A stretch of 64,000 bases of DNA, from assembly GCF_905171775.1 (NCBI RefSeq), contig NC_053494.1, positions 134,033,236 to 134,097,235 of the forward strand, in the 5' to 3' direction. The stretch's first letter is position 1. Every line of letters starts with the position of its first letter. This DNA is from Rana temporaria (Eukaryota; Chordata; Amphibia; Anura; Ranidae). Under the pieces are notes generated by a model that saw nothing but the letters and a program-made list of their open reading frames with translations, ran no database searches and was not told the origin of the DNA. The position numbers and the translations under genes were made by a program. Positions 1 through 13,133 of the stretch are shown here, in pieces.

Positions 1-163
1 GCAGAGCTTCCCCACATTTCAGATCTACCCTTCAGATTTACAGTGACTGCACTCCCAAGTGCACTTTCAGTGCAATTTCAAGTGCACTTTGCACTTGTAG
101 TGCAAAGTGGATTTGCCTTTCATAAATAACCCCCAATCTATCAAATGTAATCCTTATGTGTCC

Positions 164-605
164 TTAAAGGGTCACTAAATGCTGAAATGACTGTTTACAG
201 GGTATAGAGACATAAAAGTTAACTGATTCCTTCTAAAAATGATCAAAAATAGATAAAATTCAATCATATAATGTGCCTGTAGTTTCACTTTAGTTTTTAA
301 ACTGGTTTCATGTTTCTGTGAAGTAAAGAGACCCACTGAACAAAAACAAACAAATCCAGGGCAGTGTTTTGTTTTTAAAATGAATCTGATTGGTTCTGAG
401 GAGTTTTAGACACACAGCTTGGACCACAGTGAAAAGCCGCCATGAGATTTTTCATAAGGAGCCAGACAAGCAGGAAGTGTGGAGATCACAGCAGAATTAC
501 AGCAACTTCAAAGCAAAAACGAACAATGAGGACATGAAACCAGTGCTGCAGTAAGGTAAAGGAAGCTATTTAGCTAAAAAAAATAATTCCTTTAGTGATC
601 CTTTA
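164..605. mobile_element. Palindrome-ended MITE (TTAAAGGGTCACTAAA)
   Basis: Left end TTAAAGGGTCACTAAA, right-end complement TTAAAGGATCACTAAA. No coding capacity. Bases 1-163 hold the end of another non-coding repeat (GTGCAAAGTGGATTTGCCTTT). Confidence 0.75.
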
Positions 606-1533
606 ACCACTTAACCCCGGGACCATATTGCTGGTCAAAGACCAGGCCCCTTTTTGCGATTCGGCACTGCGTCGCTTTAACTGACAATTGCGCAGTCGTG
701 CGACGTGGCTCCCAAACAAAATTAGTGTCCTTTTTTCCCCACAAATAGAGCTTTCTTTTGGTGGTATTTGATCACCTCTGCAGTTTTTAGTTTTTGCGCT
801 ATATACAAAAATAGAGCGACAATTTTGAAAAAAATGAATATTTTTTACTTTTTGCTATAATAAATATCCCCCAAAAATATATATATAAAAAAAAATTCCT
901 CAGTTTAGGCCGATACATATTCTTCTACATATTTTTCGTAAAAAAAAAAAACGCAATAAGCGTTTATTGATTGGTTTGCGCAAAAGTTATAGCGTTTACA
1001 AAATAGGGGATAGTTTTATGACATTTTTATTAATATATTTTTTTACTAGTAATGGTCGGTACTGCAACATTATGGCAGACACTTTTGACACATTTTTGGG
1101 ACCACTGGCATTTTTATAGCGGTCAGTGCTACAAAAATGCATTGATTACTATAAAAATGCCACTGGCAGGAAAGGGGTTAACACTAGGGGGCGAGGAAGG
1201 GGTTAAGTATGTTCCCTGGGTGTGTTCTAACTGAAGGGGGGGTGGACTGACTTGGGGAAATGACTGATCGCTGTTCATATGAACAGACAATCAGGCATTT
1301 CTCCCCCTGACAGGACCGGGAGCTGTGTGTCTACACACACAGCTCCCGGGTCTCACTCTGTAACGAGCGATCGCGGGTGCCCGGCAGTGATCACGCCCGC
1401 CGAGCACGCGCTTCGGCGTCAGGGGCGAGCGCCTATTGGCTGCTCGGCGAGATGACGTATAGCTACATGATCTCGCCCAGCAGAGCCTACCTGGCGTCGT
1501 ATAACTGCGGCGGCTGGTGGTCAAGCAGTTAAG
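603..1533. mobile_element. TTAACCACTT-type dispersed repeat, full length
   Basis: Ends TTAACCACTTAACC / complement TTAACTGCTTGACC. Internal marks GGTGGTATTTGATCACC and the self-complementary CATTTTTATAGYGGTCAGTG region. Related pieces at 19150-19372, 33211-33671, 34517-34735 and 35276-35578. Confidence 0.75.
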
Positions 1534-3239
1534 GTAGATAATGAGGCAAAAACGTATTTCCTATTTTATTTTCGATATAGTAAGTAGCTCAGGGACAGGC
1601 TTTAGGAGGTGAAGAAATTAGAATGGGCCGCACACACATAAAATTGACCCTCACAGTGACACTGACAGCAGTGTGCAGTAGCACAGATGATGATGAGACT
1701 TCACTGACATAACATATCCCATGCTGAGTCACAGTGACAGTCTCTTTCCAAGCCAAGTGATCCCTCCAGTCCACTCAAGTCTAAACAGCACTGGCGGTCC
1801 CGGTCCCAGCCTGCCTTGCTCTTATTCCGCAGACCCACACAAGGCTCTGGTCGCTCTGCTTGGCTCCATTGCACCATGACATCACGCGACATGCTCAGTC
1901 ACTGCCTCCGCCAGAGCCACCTGAACACACTGGTCTCAGCTCCGGACCAAGCCGAGCTTCAGAGCCATATTTTTTACTGGCAACCTTTTACTTTTACTGG
2001 CATTTACTGGCAGGAGAAAATTTCCTGTTTTTTACTGGCTGCCAGTAAAAATACTGACGGTTGGCCACACTGTGCTGGGTACACAGGCTGAACCAACCAA
2101 CATTCGGTCAGCGTTTACAGGAAAACCAGCATTCCACGATCAATGTGTTCTGGATGTGGTGGGGGGGGGGGTCTCCATGAGTCCTCTTATCAGAATACAA
2201 AGGCACAAGCACAGTGAGAGAGATCGATGCACATCACTTGTGTTGTACGGCGATCTGGATGTTTTTTTTTTTTTTTTTCACTCACCCCGCTGGGTTGAAG
2301 AAAAAAAAAAAAAACAACCTAGCAGTGTGTACCAGGCTTAACAGTATATTTAAAATTTATAGCCATAAAAACCTTGTAAATCAAATCCACCCCAGGGCAC
2401 CAAATCTACATGGGCTAACCGTTATGCCACACTGCTGCCCATATTTCAAAGAGAATGGCCATTAAAATATTTATTTTTCCTATATCTATTTAAATGGTAG
2501 ACTTTCCCTTCTAGTACTTTAAACAGCAGCTGAAAATAAATGAGCTAATAAACTGATACAAAAGATTACCGAGTGTTGAGATGACTGAACCGTGACCGAG
2601 ATCAGAGGATTTTTTTTAAATGGTGCTTTTCTACTTTCTTACCTCTAGATTGTTGCTAGGAATTATTGACTGCTCCACAGCAGATAAACATGAAACAAGA
2701 AACCTTGTTTAGGAATAGGTCATCATCAGAATATGACAAAGAAGCCATCATGACCATATATGCTCCTTTCCATCTCAGTGACAGCTGCAGGGTAACCCAG
2801 TACAAAGCACAAGGCTCTAGCCCAGTGATGCAGAACAGTTCATTGAATACCATCATCAACACCTGACTGGATTCTCACGCAAACTTTAACACCTTATACG
2901 TATGTAAAGCAACGGTGTCCTGCCAGACTGCAAGGTTTTAGCAACAGGTCTGATGTAATTTAAAGGATAACTCAACTTTGAACCCTAATTATCATCTTTG
3001 TCTGTGTAACGGCACTGGTGAACGGGGATGAACCACAACTGCGGATGCAAGGATTTCAATGCTTTTCCTTATGTGAGAATTCAGTATTAAGCCCCAGGCG
3101 TCACTCCACACAAAGAGGAGTTAGGGGGTTCTCTACATCATCTCTCTCACATAAAGATAGGCGTTGAGCTACTGAGCTTGGACACATTACAACATACGAC
3201 CACGCAAAATCATTTAAAATTTACAATTGATAATTGCTT
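1534..3239. other. Non-coding stretch
   Basis: Holds a poorly bounded repeat at about 2060-2345 (GCTGGGTACACAGGCTG ... CAGTGTGTACCAGGCTTA) with homopolymer T, A and G runs; otherwise unique-looking intron sequence. Confidence 0.5.
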
Positions 3240-3803
3240 TTTTTTCTATTTCCTTCCTCCGGATACCTCTGGGTAAATATTCCGCGTCGAGTATGCAAAT
3301 TAGCTAGATACGTACGTCCGGCCGGCACATTTTTTTTTTACGTCGTTTGCGTTCGGCTTTTTCCGGCGTATAGTTACCCCTGCTATATGAGGCGTATCCT
3401 ATGTTAAGTATGGCCGTCGTTCCCGCGTCAAATTTTTTACGTTGTTTGCGTAAGTCGTTCGCGAATAGGGATTTGCGTAGAATGACGTCACTGTCGTAAA
3501 CATTGGCTTGTTTCGGTTTAATTTCGAGCATGCGCACTGGGATACCCCCACGGACGGCACATGCGCAGTTAAAAAAAAAACGTCATTTACGTTCGGGTCA
3601 AGACGTATTTACATAAAACACGCCCCCATCACATCCATTTGAATTGCGCGCCCTTACGCCGCCAAAGATACACTACGCCGCCGTAACTTACGGTGCGCAT
3701 TCTTTGAGGATACAAAAAAAAAGTAAGCTACGGCGGCGTAGTGTATCAGAGATACGCTACGCCCGACGGAAATATGCGCCAGGGTACGTGGATCTGGCCC
3801 AAT
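3240..3803. mobile_element. GGGCCAGATTC-type MITE, one end missing
   Basis: Right end GTACGTGGATCTGGCCCA; the interior is rich in TACGCCG/CGTCGTTTACG motifs shared with 52247-52839. The left end is not clear. Confidence 0.65.
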
Positions 3804-3830
3804 GTGTTTGCCTTATGTCTTATTGTATCA

Positions 3831-3905
3831 TCTGTCTTATAGATTATTCCTCCTGAGGAAGCAGTGTGTTTGCTGTGAAACTAGTTGAGGATACGCTAAT
3901 TTATG
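3831..3905 (+). ncRNA. Hammerhead ribozyme-like motif, type I, copy 1
   Basis: Core CTGAGGA (3853-3859), one unpaired A, stem II GCAG/CTGT, GAAAC (3877-3881), then palindromic ACTAGT and T at position 17. Stem I pairs TCCTC (before the core) with GAGGA (after the cleavage position), with outer pairing TGTATC/GATACA. All canonical core bases are present; the extra base between A9 and stem II is the only departure. An AATAAA lies about 110 bp downstream. Confidence 0.6.
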
Positions 3906-4049
3906 AGATACACTGCACCCACAGATACCTCTTGGGGGAACCCTAAGTATTTGTTTATTGATCTTTAGATGAATTGTGTATGTCAATTTTGTATGTAATA
4001 AATATTTTATTTTATATTATATAAAAACTTTGTTGTGGTTTATCAGTAC

Positions 4050-5166
4050 CGGGCGGGAATTTTTTGGTCAGCTTTAGCAACTGCCTCTCTATTCTCACCC
4101 TCCCTTGTTTCTCTACATCTAAGAATTGGTAAGCTGCAATTAAATAAATGTTTGCCTTTGGGTTTATTACCGCTATGAGCAGAACCAGCAGGTGAACGTG
4201 TTCGAGGATATACAAAATATATCTGTAATAAAATATATAAAGCACCCTGCTTCAAACAGCCCAGACTGGTTGTAATTTTCATGGCAAACCATGAAGATGT
4301 GAGGACTATAAGAAATGGAAACATCATCTGTGTGTATCTATGGTAGTGTGAATGCCAAGCAGATGCCAGTGCTTTTCAATATTTGTGAATTTTTCTATTA
4401 TGCAGTAAAAAAAAAATGCTCCAATCTGTGTCCTTTTATGCTGTTTTTCTTTAAAAAAAATATTTATCACAGTTATTTAAAATTTGTCCTTTCTTCAAAA
4501 TATTTGATTTGGAGCTGAAGGAAGTTGAACAAAATTCACAGTTTGCAGCTGTTGTCGCAAGCAAGTAGTCTATTTAGATAACTAATTAGTGTGTACGCTA
4601 TTCATTAGGCTTTCATTGCCGTACCAGGAAATTCCTAGGAAAAATATGACACTTCTCACGGAGCCTGCATTAATTCTCAATTCAACCTTTCAGTGTCAAA
4701 CACAGAGCATGTCTGCAAGGGTACAGAACTGCCTTTATCAACATTTTCAACATGCAGGAACCCTTGAAGGCGTAGTTCAACGTTAACCAAAAAAGAGGTA
4801 CCTGTAGATAAAAGCAAACTGTGAAGCTTTGACCAAAGTTGAACAAGGCCCTTGCTATACGTGTAGGACATTTATGTACCTCATGAAGTCTGACTTCAAA
4901 AAAACTCCAAAATATTGCATCATTCTATCTTGCCTGGTTGCTAGGATGTTTCTAAGGCACTCCCAGCTGTTACTGTTCATATAAACCAACAGAAGAGTAA
5001 GCTCTCAAATTCTGAGCTCAGAGCTACTGCTTTAGTTATCCTACTGCATGAGAAAGCGCATTAGAGGAAGAGCTTGCTCCTGTGACGGTAGAGGTGACTG
5101 TCCCTCTTTTTCAAACAAATCCATTTGTGTCTCTTTCTTCCTAAAAAAAGTTGCTTTAGTGTATTA
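4050..5166. other. Non-coding intronic stretch
   Basis: No gene, RNA or clear repeat recognised. Confidence 0.5.
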
Positions 5167-5174
5167 ATAAATAT

Positions 5175-6018
5175 TAGACATGTGCATTCGTTTTAGTCCG
5201 AATGCATTTTCGGCAGAATTTCGGGTATTTTCGTTATCGTTTTAACAAACGAAAACAAACACGCAGAATCTTAAATCCGAATGATCCAACATAAAAAATG
5301 CTTTATTTTAGTTTTCGTTGCTACAACAGTTTGATATAGATAGGATATTCGTCATGAAGCTGACAATAGCAATCTGTGTCTATCGAACCTGTGGTCGAAT
5401 GTGCCTAACCTCTATTAGTCCAAGAGTATTCTACATAGAGGGGAAAGACTCGACATAGAGAGAAAAGATTTGACATTATAGAGACAGTGTTGGTAGACCC
5501 AGTGGGTAGACCATTCTACATGAATGACGAAGATTCGACGAAGCAGCGAAAAACATACAAACGTCAAATCTGTCATTGAAGGCTTATGGTGTCTGTCAAA
5601 AGTTCTAAGAGGATTCGACAAGCAGCTAAACTGTACGACGTCGCAATCGTACATTTCCGGTCAAATGCTCTGCCCATGGGCTATAGAAGAATTTGAATGT
5701 TGGTTGACTAGTAATAATAATTTATAAATATAATTATTACTAATGTCATACAACATTAGAATTCTTCTATAGCTTGTAGGCGGAACATTCGACCGGAAAT
5801 GTTCAGTTTAGCTGCTCCGTCGAATCTTCTTAGAACATTTGACAGACACCATAAGCCTTCAATGACAGATTCAACCTTAATTAATTTGGATTTTCGGATG
5901 AATGCATTTTTTAACGAAACAAAATAAATACAAATTTATTTCGGGAGTAACTAAACAAATACATTTTTCGGACGAAAACGAAATTCCGAAACTAAATATT
6001 TCAGTGTGCACATGTCTA
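5175..6018. mobile_element. hAT-like palindromic MITE (TAGACATGTGC ends)
   Basis: TIRs TAGACATGTGC / GCACATGTCTA; exact 8-bp duplication ATAAATAT at 5167-5174 and 6019-6026. The arms hold an extended inverted repeat (for example the TGTCATTGAAGGCTTATGGTG block and its complement). No coding capacity. Confidence 0.88.
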
Positions 6019-6208
6019 ATAAATATACCAATTAATTGTTAATAAATCACTAAACTTTTCATATATCACTTAGATCTAAACAAAGGGCCAGTTTGCTGTC
6101 CTTCAGACTTTAGGGGGTTCCATACTGTGGCCAGTGAGAGTATAAAACACCCCACCATTGGTTTTAGTGGGAGTAGAACTTGGTGGTCAGTGGGAGTAAA
6201 AATATTAT

Positions 6209-6256
6209 ATAAGCCATGATTAAGCACTAATTTGGTGCGAAACGCGTAGGCTTTTC
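6209..6256 (+). ncRNA. Hammerhead-like motif, copy 2 (core mutated)
   Basis: Stem I AAGCC/GGCTT, stem II GCAC/GTGC after one unpaired A, GAAAC (6239-6243), palindromic ACGCGT, A at position 17. The core reads ATGATTA instead of CTGANGA, so it is probably inactive. Followed by a poly(A)-like AATAAA about 60 bp on. Confidence 0.45.
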
Positions 6257-6602
6257 ACCTGTTCCTTTGTTGCACCTTGTGAAGTGATGTACTTGCTGTG
6301 CTTTTTTGAATAAAAGACAACCTTCTTGGTCATTGGAGTGCGGCTATCCATCCTCTTTCTTCGTATCCTAAAAATATTATATAGCGCATGTGTTCATTAG
6401 ATGGAGGAATAGTGCCCTATCATTGGTATTAGTGGCAAAAGATACTTCCCCTTCATTGGTATTAGTGGAAGAATTAGTACCCTATTATTGGTGTCAGTGG
6501 AAAGAATAGAGCCCAATGATTGGTGACAGTGGGAGGACTAGTACCCTATTGTGGGTGCTATTGGAAGGAATTATGCCCCATCATTGGAGTCAGTAGGAGG
6601 AT

Positions 6603-6992
6603 TAGTACTGCCCCGTACACACAATCTGAAATTCCGACAGCAAAAGTCCAATGTGAGCTTCTGAACGGAAATTCCGACCGTGTGTAGGCTCCATCAAAGT
6701 TTTGCTGTCGGAATTTCCACCAACAAAAGACTGAGAGCTGGTTCTCAAATTTTCCGGAAAATCTTTTCGTCTGTAGCAATTCCGACGCGCAAAATTCCAA
6801 TGCATGCTCGGAAGCATTAAATTTAATTTTCTCGGCTCATCGTAGTGTTGTACATCACCACGTTCTTGACGGTAAAAAGTTCAGAGAACTTGTGTGTGAC
6901 CATGTGTATGCAAACCAAGCTTGAGCGGAATTCCGGCGGAAAAAACATCCAAGGTTTTCCAGACGGAAAATCCGATCGTGTGTACGCGGCAT
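6603..6992. mobile_element. GTACACACG-type TIR MITE
   Basis: Ends CCCCGTACACACAATC and GATCGTGTGTACGCGGC flanked by TTA; inserted in the 32-bp minisatellite. The TTA target and long subterminal inverted repeats suggest the PIF/Harbinger class (inference). Confidence 0.75.
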
Positions 6993-7885
6993 TAGTTGGT
7001 GTCAATGGTAGAAATTTTGCCCAACTGTTGGCATTGTTGAGAGAACTAGTACCCCATCATTGCTGCCAATGGGATGAATAGTGACACATCACTGGTGTCA
7101 GTGGGAGGAATAATGACCCATCCTTGTTGTCAATAGGAGGAAAAGTGACCCATCACTGGTGTCAGTGGGAGGAATAGTGCTCCCATCATTGGTGTCAGAC
7201 GGAGGAATAAGTGCCCCATCATTGGTGTCAATGGAAGGCATAGTGATCCATCACTGGTGTCAATGGGATAAATAGTGACACATTACTGGTGTCAGTGGGA
7301 GGAATAGTGCCCCATCGATGGTATCAGTGGGAGGAAAAGTGGCCCATCACTGGTGTCAGTGGGAGGAATAGTGCTCCCATCATTGGTGTCAGACAGAGGA
7401 ATAAGTACCCCATCATTGGTGTCAATGGAAGGCATAGTGACCCATCACTGGTGTCAATGGGATAAATAGTGACACATTACTGGTGTCAGTGGGAGGAATA
7501 GTGCCCCATCGATGGTATCAGTGGGAGGAAAAGTGACCCATCACTGGTGTTAGTGGGGGAAATAGTGCCCCATCATTGGTGTCAGACGGAGGAATAAATG
7601 CCCCATCATTGGTGTCAATGGGAGGCATAGTGACCCATCACTGGTGTCAATGGGAGGAATAGTGACTCTTCAGTGGTGTCAGTGGATGGATTACTGACCA
7701 ATCACTGTTGTTAGTGGGAGGACTAGTGCCCCATCATTTGTGTCAGATGGAGGAATAAGTGCCCAATCATTAGTGTCAATGGGAGGCATAGTGACCCATC
7801 ACTGGTCACTATGCCTGGACACACCATTTATATCAGTGGGAGGAATTATGTCCCTTTGTTGATGTCAGTGGAAGGAATAATGCCC

Positions 7886-8812
7886 CAAGGACACCGTATC
7901 AGATTGGAGATCCCTGCCTTAGATTGTTGTACTGATTATTTTCTTTTCACTAATATACAGAAACAAATGTACATAAATCAGTAAAAAAAAAAAAAAAAAC
8001 TAGCTTATCCTATTATAGCCATGTGAGTGGTGAGGGGGGGGGGTGCAGATCTGATGCGCCAAATAACAGATTATCTGATAGGGTTGAAATTAGGGTTGCA
8101 ATTGTAAAAAAAAAAATCCCAATGGAACTTTTCACACAAAAGGCCTCTTAATCTGCACCCAGAAAATAAGTTTGTTAATATGTAACACAATAGAGGTGTG
8201 CAGTATTGCACCAAGAGGATGATAGTGCAAGTCAAATTCTAATAAGCATTAAATAAACTGAATGCGCTGGAACATAATCGTTTTTTTTGACATGCGATGT
8301 GTCAAAATAAGATATCACACACAGTAATTCTCATTACTAAGCAACCGCCTATCTTAGTTTATCTAATATGTGATCCTGATATCACATAGCGACCAATTTA
8401 TATACACAGACTGTCTAAGATACTTGACAGATACTTTGTGAGGGGGTGATTCAGGGGATTTGCGTAATGTATTGTAGACAATCATTCAGGGATTTCTTTA
8501 TCAATTATTGTATTCATATAAAGAATGCTGAGAGTTATTTGAGTACTCTTTTGTTGTAACACATATTACTTGTCATTATAATCACAGTCACACTGCAATT
8601 TTCTAGCGGCAAATGCATTTTTAATAGCAAGCTTACATACAATATCACTGTTACAATATTTAAAAAGTGCAAATAATAAATATGAAATAACTAAAGAAAC
8701 ATCAAGTGCTTATAAACTTACAGATAAGATACAGCACTGGGCTGGTCTTTGAATGCAAAACCTTAAAGCGACACAAAAAAACAAAGAAGAACTAAAAAAA
8801 ATACTATTGCTC
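7886..8812. other. Non-coding intronic stretch
   Basis: A-rich and G-rich short runs near 7982 and 8034; nothing else recognised. Confidence 0.5.
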
Positions 8813-9192
8813 TAAGGCTGGGTGCGGTGCGAATTTAAGCTCTGTTTTTACATTGAATTGACAAAGTAGTTGTTTCAAGTCAGTTTTTGCTCAGAATCGG
8901 GTCAGGTTTACATCAGTGTCAGGTTAGAATTTTATCTTGTTCACAACTGAATGACATGTGCGATTCAGAGGTGTTCCCATAGGGGTCAATGGGCCTGAAT
9001 TCGCACCTGAGCCGGACCACACTGCTCAGAAAACTGACAAGACTCTTTTTCAATTAGCACTGAAGCCGCACTCCAGCTGCACAATAGACAGATGTGAACA
9101 GGCACAATAGAAAGCAATGTTCTTTCACAAGTCATGCAAATTGGACGCGGTTCAAAACGCATCCAATTTGCATACGTGTGAACCTAGCCTCA
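8813..9192. mobile_element. GGCTGGGTGCGGTGCGAATT-type MITE
   Basis: Left AAGGCTGGGTGCGGTGCGAA; right ACGTGTGAACCTAGCCTCAG. Weak inverted repeats, no coding. Confidence 0.55.
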
Positions 9193-10922
9193 GCCTCCTC
9201 CAAACCACCATATACCAAAAATTGGTAATATGGCGCACTAAGGTTAAGACTCAAATGCGAATAAGAAGGGATTGGGGGGAAAGGCAAGGGCAATAGCAAC
9301 AGCTCTTAATAGTAATATAGACCATATAAAGTTCAAAAACAATAATAATAAGTAAATAACTGTGCAGAGAAGGCTGCCGATTCAAAAGTTTTAGAAGGAA
9401 AAATAAAAGTCTGAAATATACAAGGGAACAAAGAACAGCACCATCTAAGTGCAGTATGTATGCATTTTAATAAGGTAAAACTCAAATGAATACACTCACA
9501 AGATTGCGGTGTTAACAGACATGATCGGGTGAGGGGGGGGGGGTGTTTTCCAGTGTCACTGGTGTAGACTGGTGTCCGTGATCGGGCCTGTCCTCTGGCC
9601 ACACTGCTGGTGCACGGTGTTTCCGGGTGGATAGGACTGCAATCGGCGGTACATTTCGGATGACGTCACTTCCGGGTCGGATCAGCGAGTGGTGCTCGCG
9701 TTCGGAGCATTCATACTTCTTCTTTAGGCTTGGATCCAGTACGAATACTCTGGACGTGTTCCTACTAGATTTCACTGTTATTGTACCTATTGAGTCCTTT
9801 TGGATTTATTTCCTTAGCACTTTATATTGATTGTAGTTTGTATGTGGGTTGTATATTTAGTTTTTTTTTAGCGAGATCACTTTTATATATTTTTTACATG
9901 GGGCTATACTTTAGCAAATGGACACCAAGTGGGTGAATGACAAGAGTACATTTGTCAAATAAAAGAGGTTATTAAGACTTTCAATTATGAAAAGATATGA
10001 GTCTCATATGAGTAAGTACCTGGTTACTGCCATTCAGACCATTGTAGACATTGTGGGACACAATACCATTCCTTGGGGCTCTCCATTCTTTTGAAGAATT
10101 AATTGGCCAGGGTCACCATTTCCAATTTCCCATTAAAATGGAAAAAGGTGTGCATTGCAGTAGTTGAAAGGACCGTGTGGGACCTCCAGTGTAATAACTA
10201 TGGCATGGCATTTCATGCAATGAAAATAAATGGATAGTTTTTTTGGCTTATATTTCCTGTAAAAAAAAATGTTCCTATGTATATATTAGATTTTTTGCTT
10301 CTATTCAGGCTGTAATTTTAAAGAAGTTTCAGTTTTACTTGATAAATCTGTTCTAGCTTCCATTGTGGCATGAATATTATTCTGGGATTCAAAATGAACA
10401 TTATTTGTACAGCCTGAGGGATATCCTTTGTCAGATTTTTCTTTTTTGTTCATCATAGATTTGCCATTAAGTCAGCTTTAGATAAACTAAAAAAACTGTT
10501 GTGACTAACACTAACAATATTGATACAGTATTGTATCTCAAAGCATATTTAAAGAACTATAAGAAAACAAATATCTACATTTATATGAAAGCTGACAAAG
10601 AATTCATATTTTTGTTCTGTATCCAGTTCTGAAATTTTAACAGTCCTGCCAGAGAGACCAACCTGCTTGGTACCCTGAGTTTTTTTCTACTGGACTAAAG
10701 AAATACACAGAGGATTTGATTATTTCTATAACTGAACCTGTGATTGGACAACATAGGAGCAGCAGCACTCTAGTGAGGTTATCCCTCTGCCCATTCTGAT
10801 CTCTCTTATTCTTTCAGCACATGTGCCTACAGAACACATAATGTGCCCTCAGTACTGCCCCTCCCTCTCTGAGTGTACTGCTAGGATTATAGTATATACT
10901 GCTGATATCATGTCATTTTTAA
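9193..10922. other. Non-coding intronic stretch
   Basis: 9590-9830 resembles the GC-rich head of a hammerhead-type retroposon (CGGATGACGTCACTTCCGGG), but no hammerhead follows. The rest is unique-looking. Confidence 0.4.
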
Positions 10923-10930
10923 GTACATAC

Positions 10931-11829
10931 TAGAGCTGCGTGATTAATCGGCAAGGATCGTTATCGCAATTTTTTTCCCCGCTGCAATCTTTGGTATGCA
11001 GAGAATTCTCTCTGCTCTCTGCTCTCAGCCCTCAAAGTCAAAGTCCGGGCAGCTTGCCAAGTTTTACAACATTCTTTATGAGCGGAAAGTTAGGTCTAAA
11101 CATTGTATCAATTTGTCTTTTACATCAAAGGAATATACTTCTGTATGTAAATTAGGAAAGTTAAACCACTTAAACACTAAAGCCCTGTACACACGCTCGG
11201 TTTTCTCAGCGGTAAAAAGTCAGTTGAGAAAATCGAGGGGAAAGCCGAAAACCCGGCAGGAAAACTGCCATGGAGCTTTGGCCGGGAATCCCGGCCATGT
11301 GTATGCTCCATTGGCACTGCCTCGCAGTGTTTCCCATAGGTAAGTAGTAGATCTGGCGGGGAAAAAAAAACGCCGGGAATCCAGACGGGAAAATAGAGAG
11401 CAGGGAAAACTATGAGGAAGCATATACACGTCCGGTTTTCCCGGCCAAAAGCTCTCCTGCCAGTTTTCCTGCCGGGAAAACCAGTCGTGTATACGGGGCT
11501 TAAACATTTTTCTGACAGTTCTTGTTTTCAAGTTAAAATCATTTTTTTTTGCTAGAAAATTACTTAGAACCCCTATATACATATATATATATTTTGTAGA
11601 GACCCTAGAGAATAAAATGGTGGTTGTTGCAATATTTTATGTCACACTGTATTTGCGCAATTTTTGGGGAAAAAATTACTTTAATGGATTAAAAAAAAAC
11701 TAACCAGTAAAATTAGCCCAATTATTTTTTGTATAATGTGAAAAATTTTACGCCGCGAGATTCATGATCTTTATTCTATTTAAGCCAAAAAATCATGATT
11801 CTCATTTTGGCCAGAATCATGCAGCTCTA
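10931..11829. mobile_element. hAT-like element (TAGAGCTGCRTGATT ends) with nested MITE
   Basis: Ends TAGAGCTGCGTGATTAATC and complement TAGAGCTGCATGATTCTGG; flanks GTACATAC (10923-10930) and GTACACAC (11830-11837), 7 of 8 matching. A palindromic MITE sits at 11180-11502. Confidence 0.8.
11180..11502. mobile_element. GTACACACG-type TIR MITE
   Basis: AAGCCCTGTACACACGC / complement AAGCCCCGTATACACGA, TAA/TTA flanks; nested in hAT element 10931-11829. Confidence 0.8.
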
Positions 11830-11837
11830 GTACACAC

Positions 11838-12273
11838 ACTAGTTGTATTTAAAAATACATAACTGCATTATATATTTCTGTACATGCAATTCTGAAATTC
11901 ACATAGATCTCCCATACTGCACAGTCCTGCCTGGCAGGGGAGAGGACGTGATCTTTCTCTGCTATCGTTTCACTTACAGATCTTCTCTCCATCCCCACCT
12001 TTTGATTGGACAGTGAAAGGAGAAGCAGCATCCGAGCTCATCTTTATGTCATTCTGCTTAATCAGCATGCTGTTTACAGTGCAGCACAACTGGCTGGCTC
12101 CTTGTGCTGCTTCTTCTTACACCCGTAAAGTTCAGCTGTACAGTAGACTTCAATAGGCTGATACCTAGTCAAATTCATGAACCTACGCTGCATGTGTTAG
12201 AAAAAAATAAATATAATGATATATGAAGTATTGCATTACACATTACAAAGATACATTCATTTGCATATTTTAA
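11838..12273. other. Non-coding intronic stretch
   Basis: Nothing recognised between the hAT element and the start of readable L1 sequence. Confidence 0.45.
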
Positions 12274-12414
12274 ATCAATGCAGTCAAAATAACGATACTA
12301 CCTAAGCTACTTTATTTAATCAGAGTATTACCTATCCAAATTCCAGCATATTATTTAAGAATATTACAAAGGAAAGTATTGTCATTTATCTGGGGCACTT
12401 CTAAACCGAGAATA

Positions 12415-13133
12415 AGGGGCCAAATCCTCAAAAAACCTGCCTAACTTAACTTTCAGCAGTTAAGTTACACAGGCGTAAAATTTCTACCTAAGTGCCCGAT
12501 CCACAAAGCACTTACCTAGAAATTACACGCCGTGTAACTTAAGTGCCTCCGTCACAAGGCGGTCGTATGATCGAGGGGGCGATTCCTATTTAAATGAGGC
12601 GCGCTCCCGCGCCGGACGTTCGGCGCATGCGTGTGACGGAATTTTTCCCGACGTGCATCGCGCGAACGTACTTTACGCCGGGCTTTGTGGATCGCGACGG
12701 GACAATAAAGTTGCGTCGGGTAAAAAAAAAAAAGTTACGCGCCGGAAAAAAAATTCTAAATTTAAAAAAAAACGCGGCGATCGAAAAAAAGGTTTGTTTT
12801 TACAAGGTCTAAACAGTTTAGGCCTTGTAAAAGCATCCCTAATTTTACGCATGCAAAACGTAACTTACGCAGAAAACACAAAGCTAAAAAGCTTTGTGGA
12901 TCTGCCTAAGTACTCATTTGCATACGCAAAGCGGCATTTCGACTCGAAATGCCCCCAGCGGCGGATGCGGTACTGCATCCTAAGATCCGACAGTGTAAGT
13001 CTATTACAGATGTCGGATCTTCTGACTATCTTTGGAAAAATCCTTCTGAGGATCGTTTCCAAAGATAGGCACAGGGATACGCAGGCTGAACAGCAGTTCC
13101 GCCTGCGTATCTCCTTTGAAGATTTGGCCCAAA
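12415..13133. mobile_element. GGGCCAAATCC-type MITE splitting the L1 fossil
   Basis: GGGGCCAAATCCTC ... GAAGATTTGGCCC ends; long internal inverted blocks. Confidence 0.8.

Larger units (their letters stand above)
6120..7885. repeat. About 32-bp minisatellite with a 194-bp higher-order period, split by a MITE
   Basis: Units of the form gtgccccatcattggtgtca plus gtgggaggaata. Six-unit blocks repeat at 194-bp spacing (7149 and 7343). The MITE 6603-6992 is inserted in it, and the hammerhead-like copy 2 lies in its weakly repetitive left edge. Confidence 0.88.

Noticed and set aside
501..515. ACAGCAACTTC, as expected for the start of KCNH exon 2
   Set aside because: It is on the plus strand while the gene is on the minus strand, the following codons do not match the PAS domain, and it lies inside a MITE.
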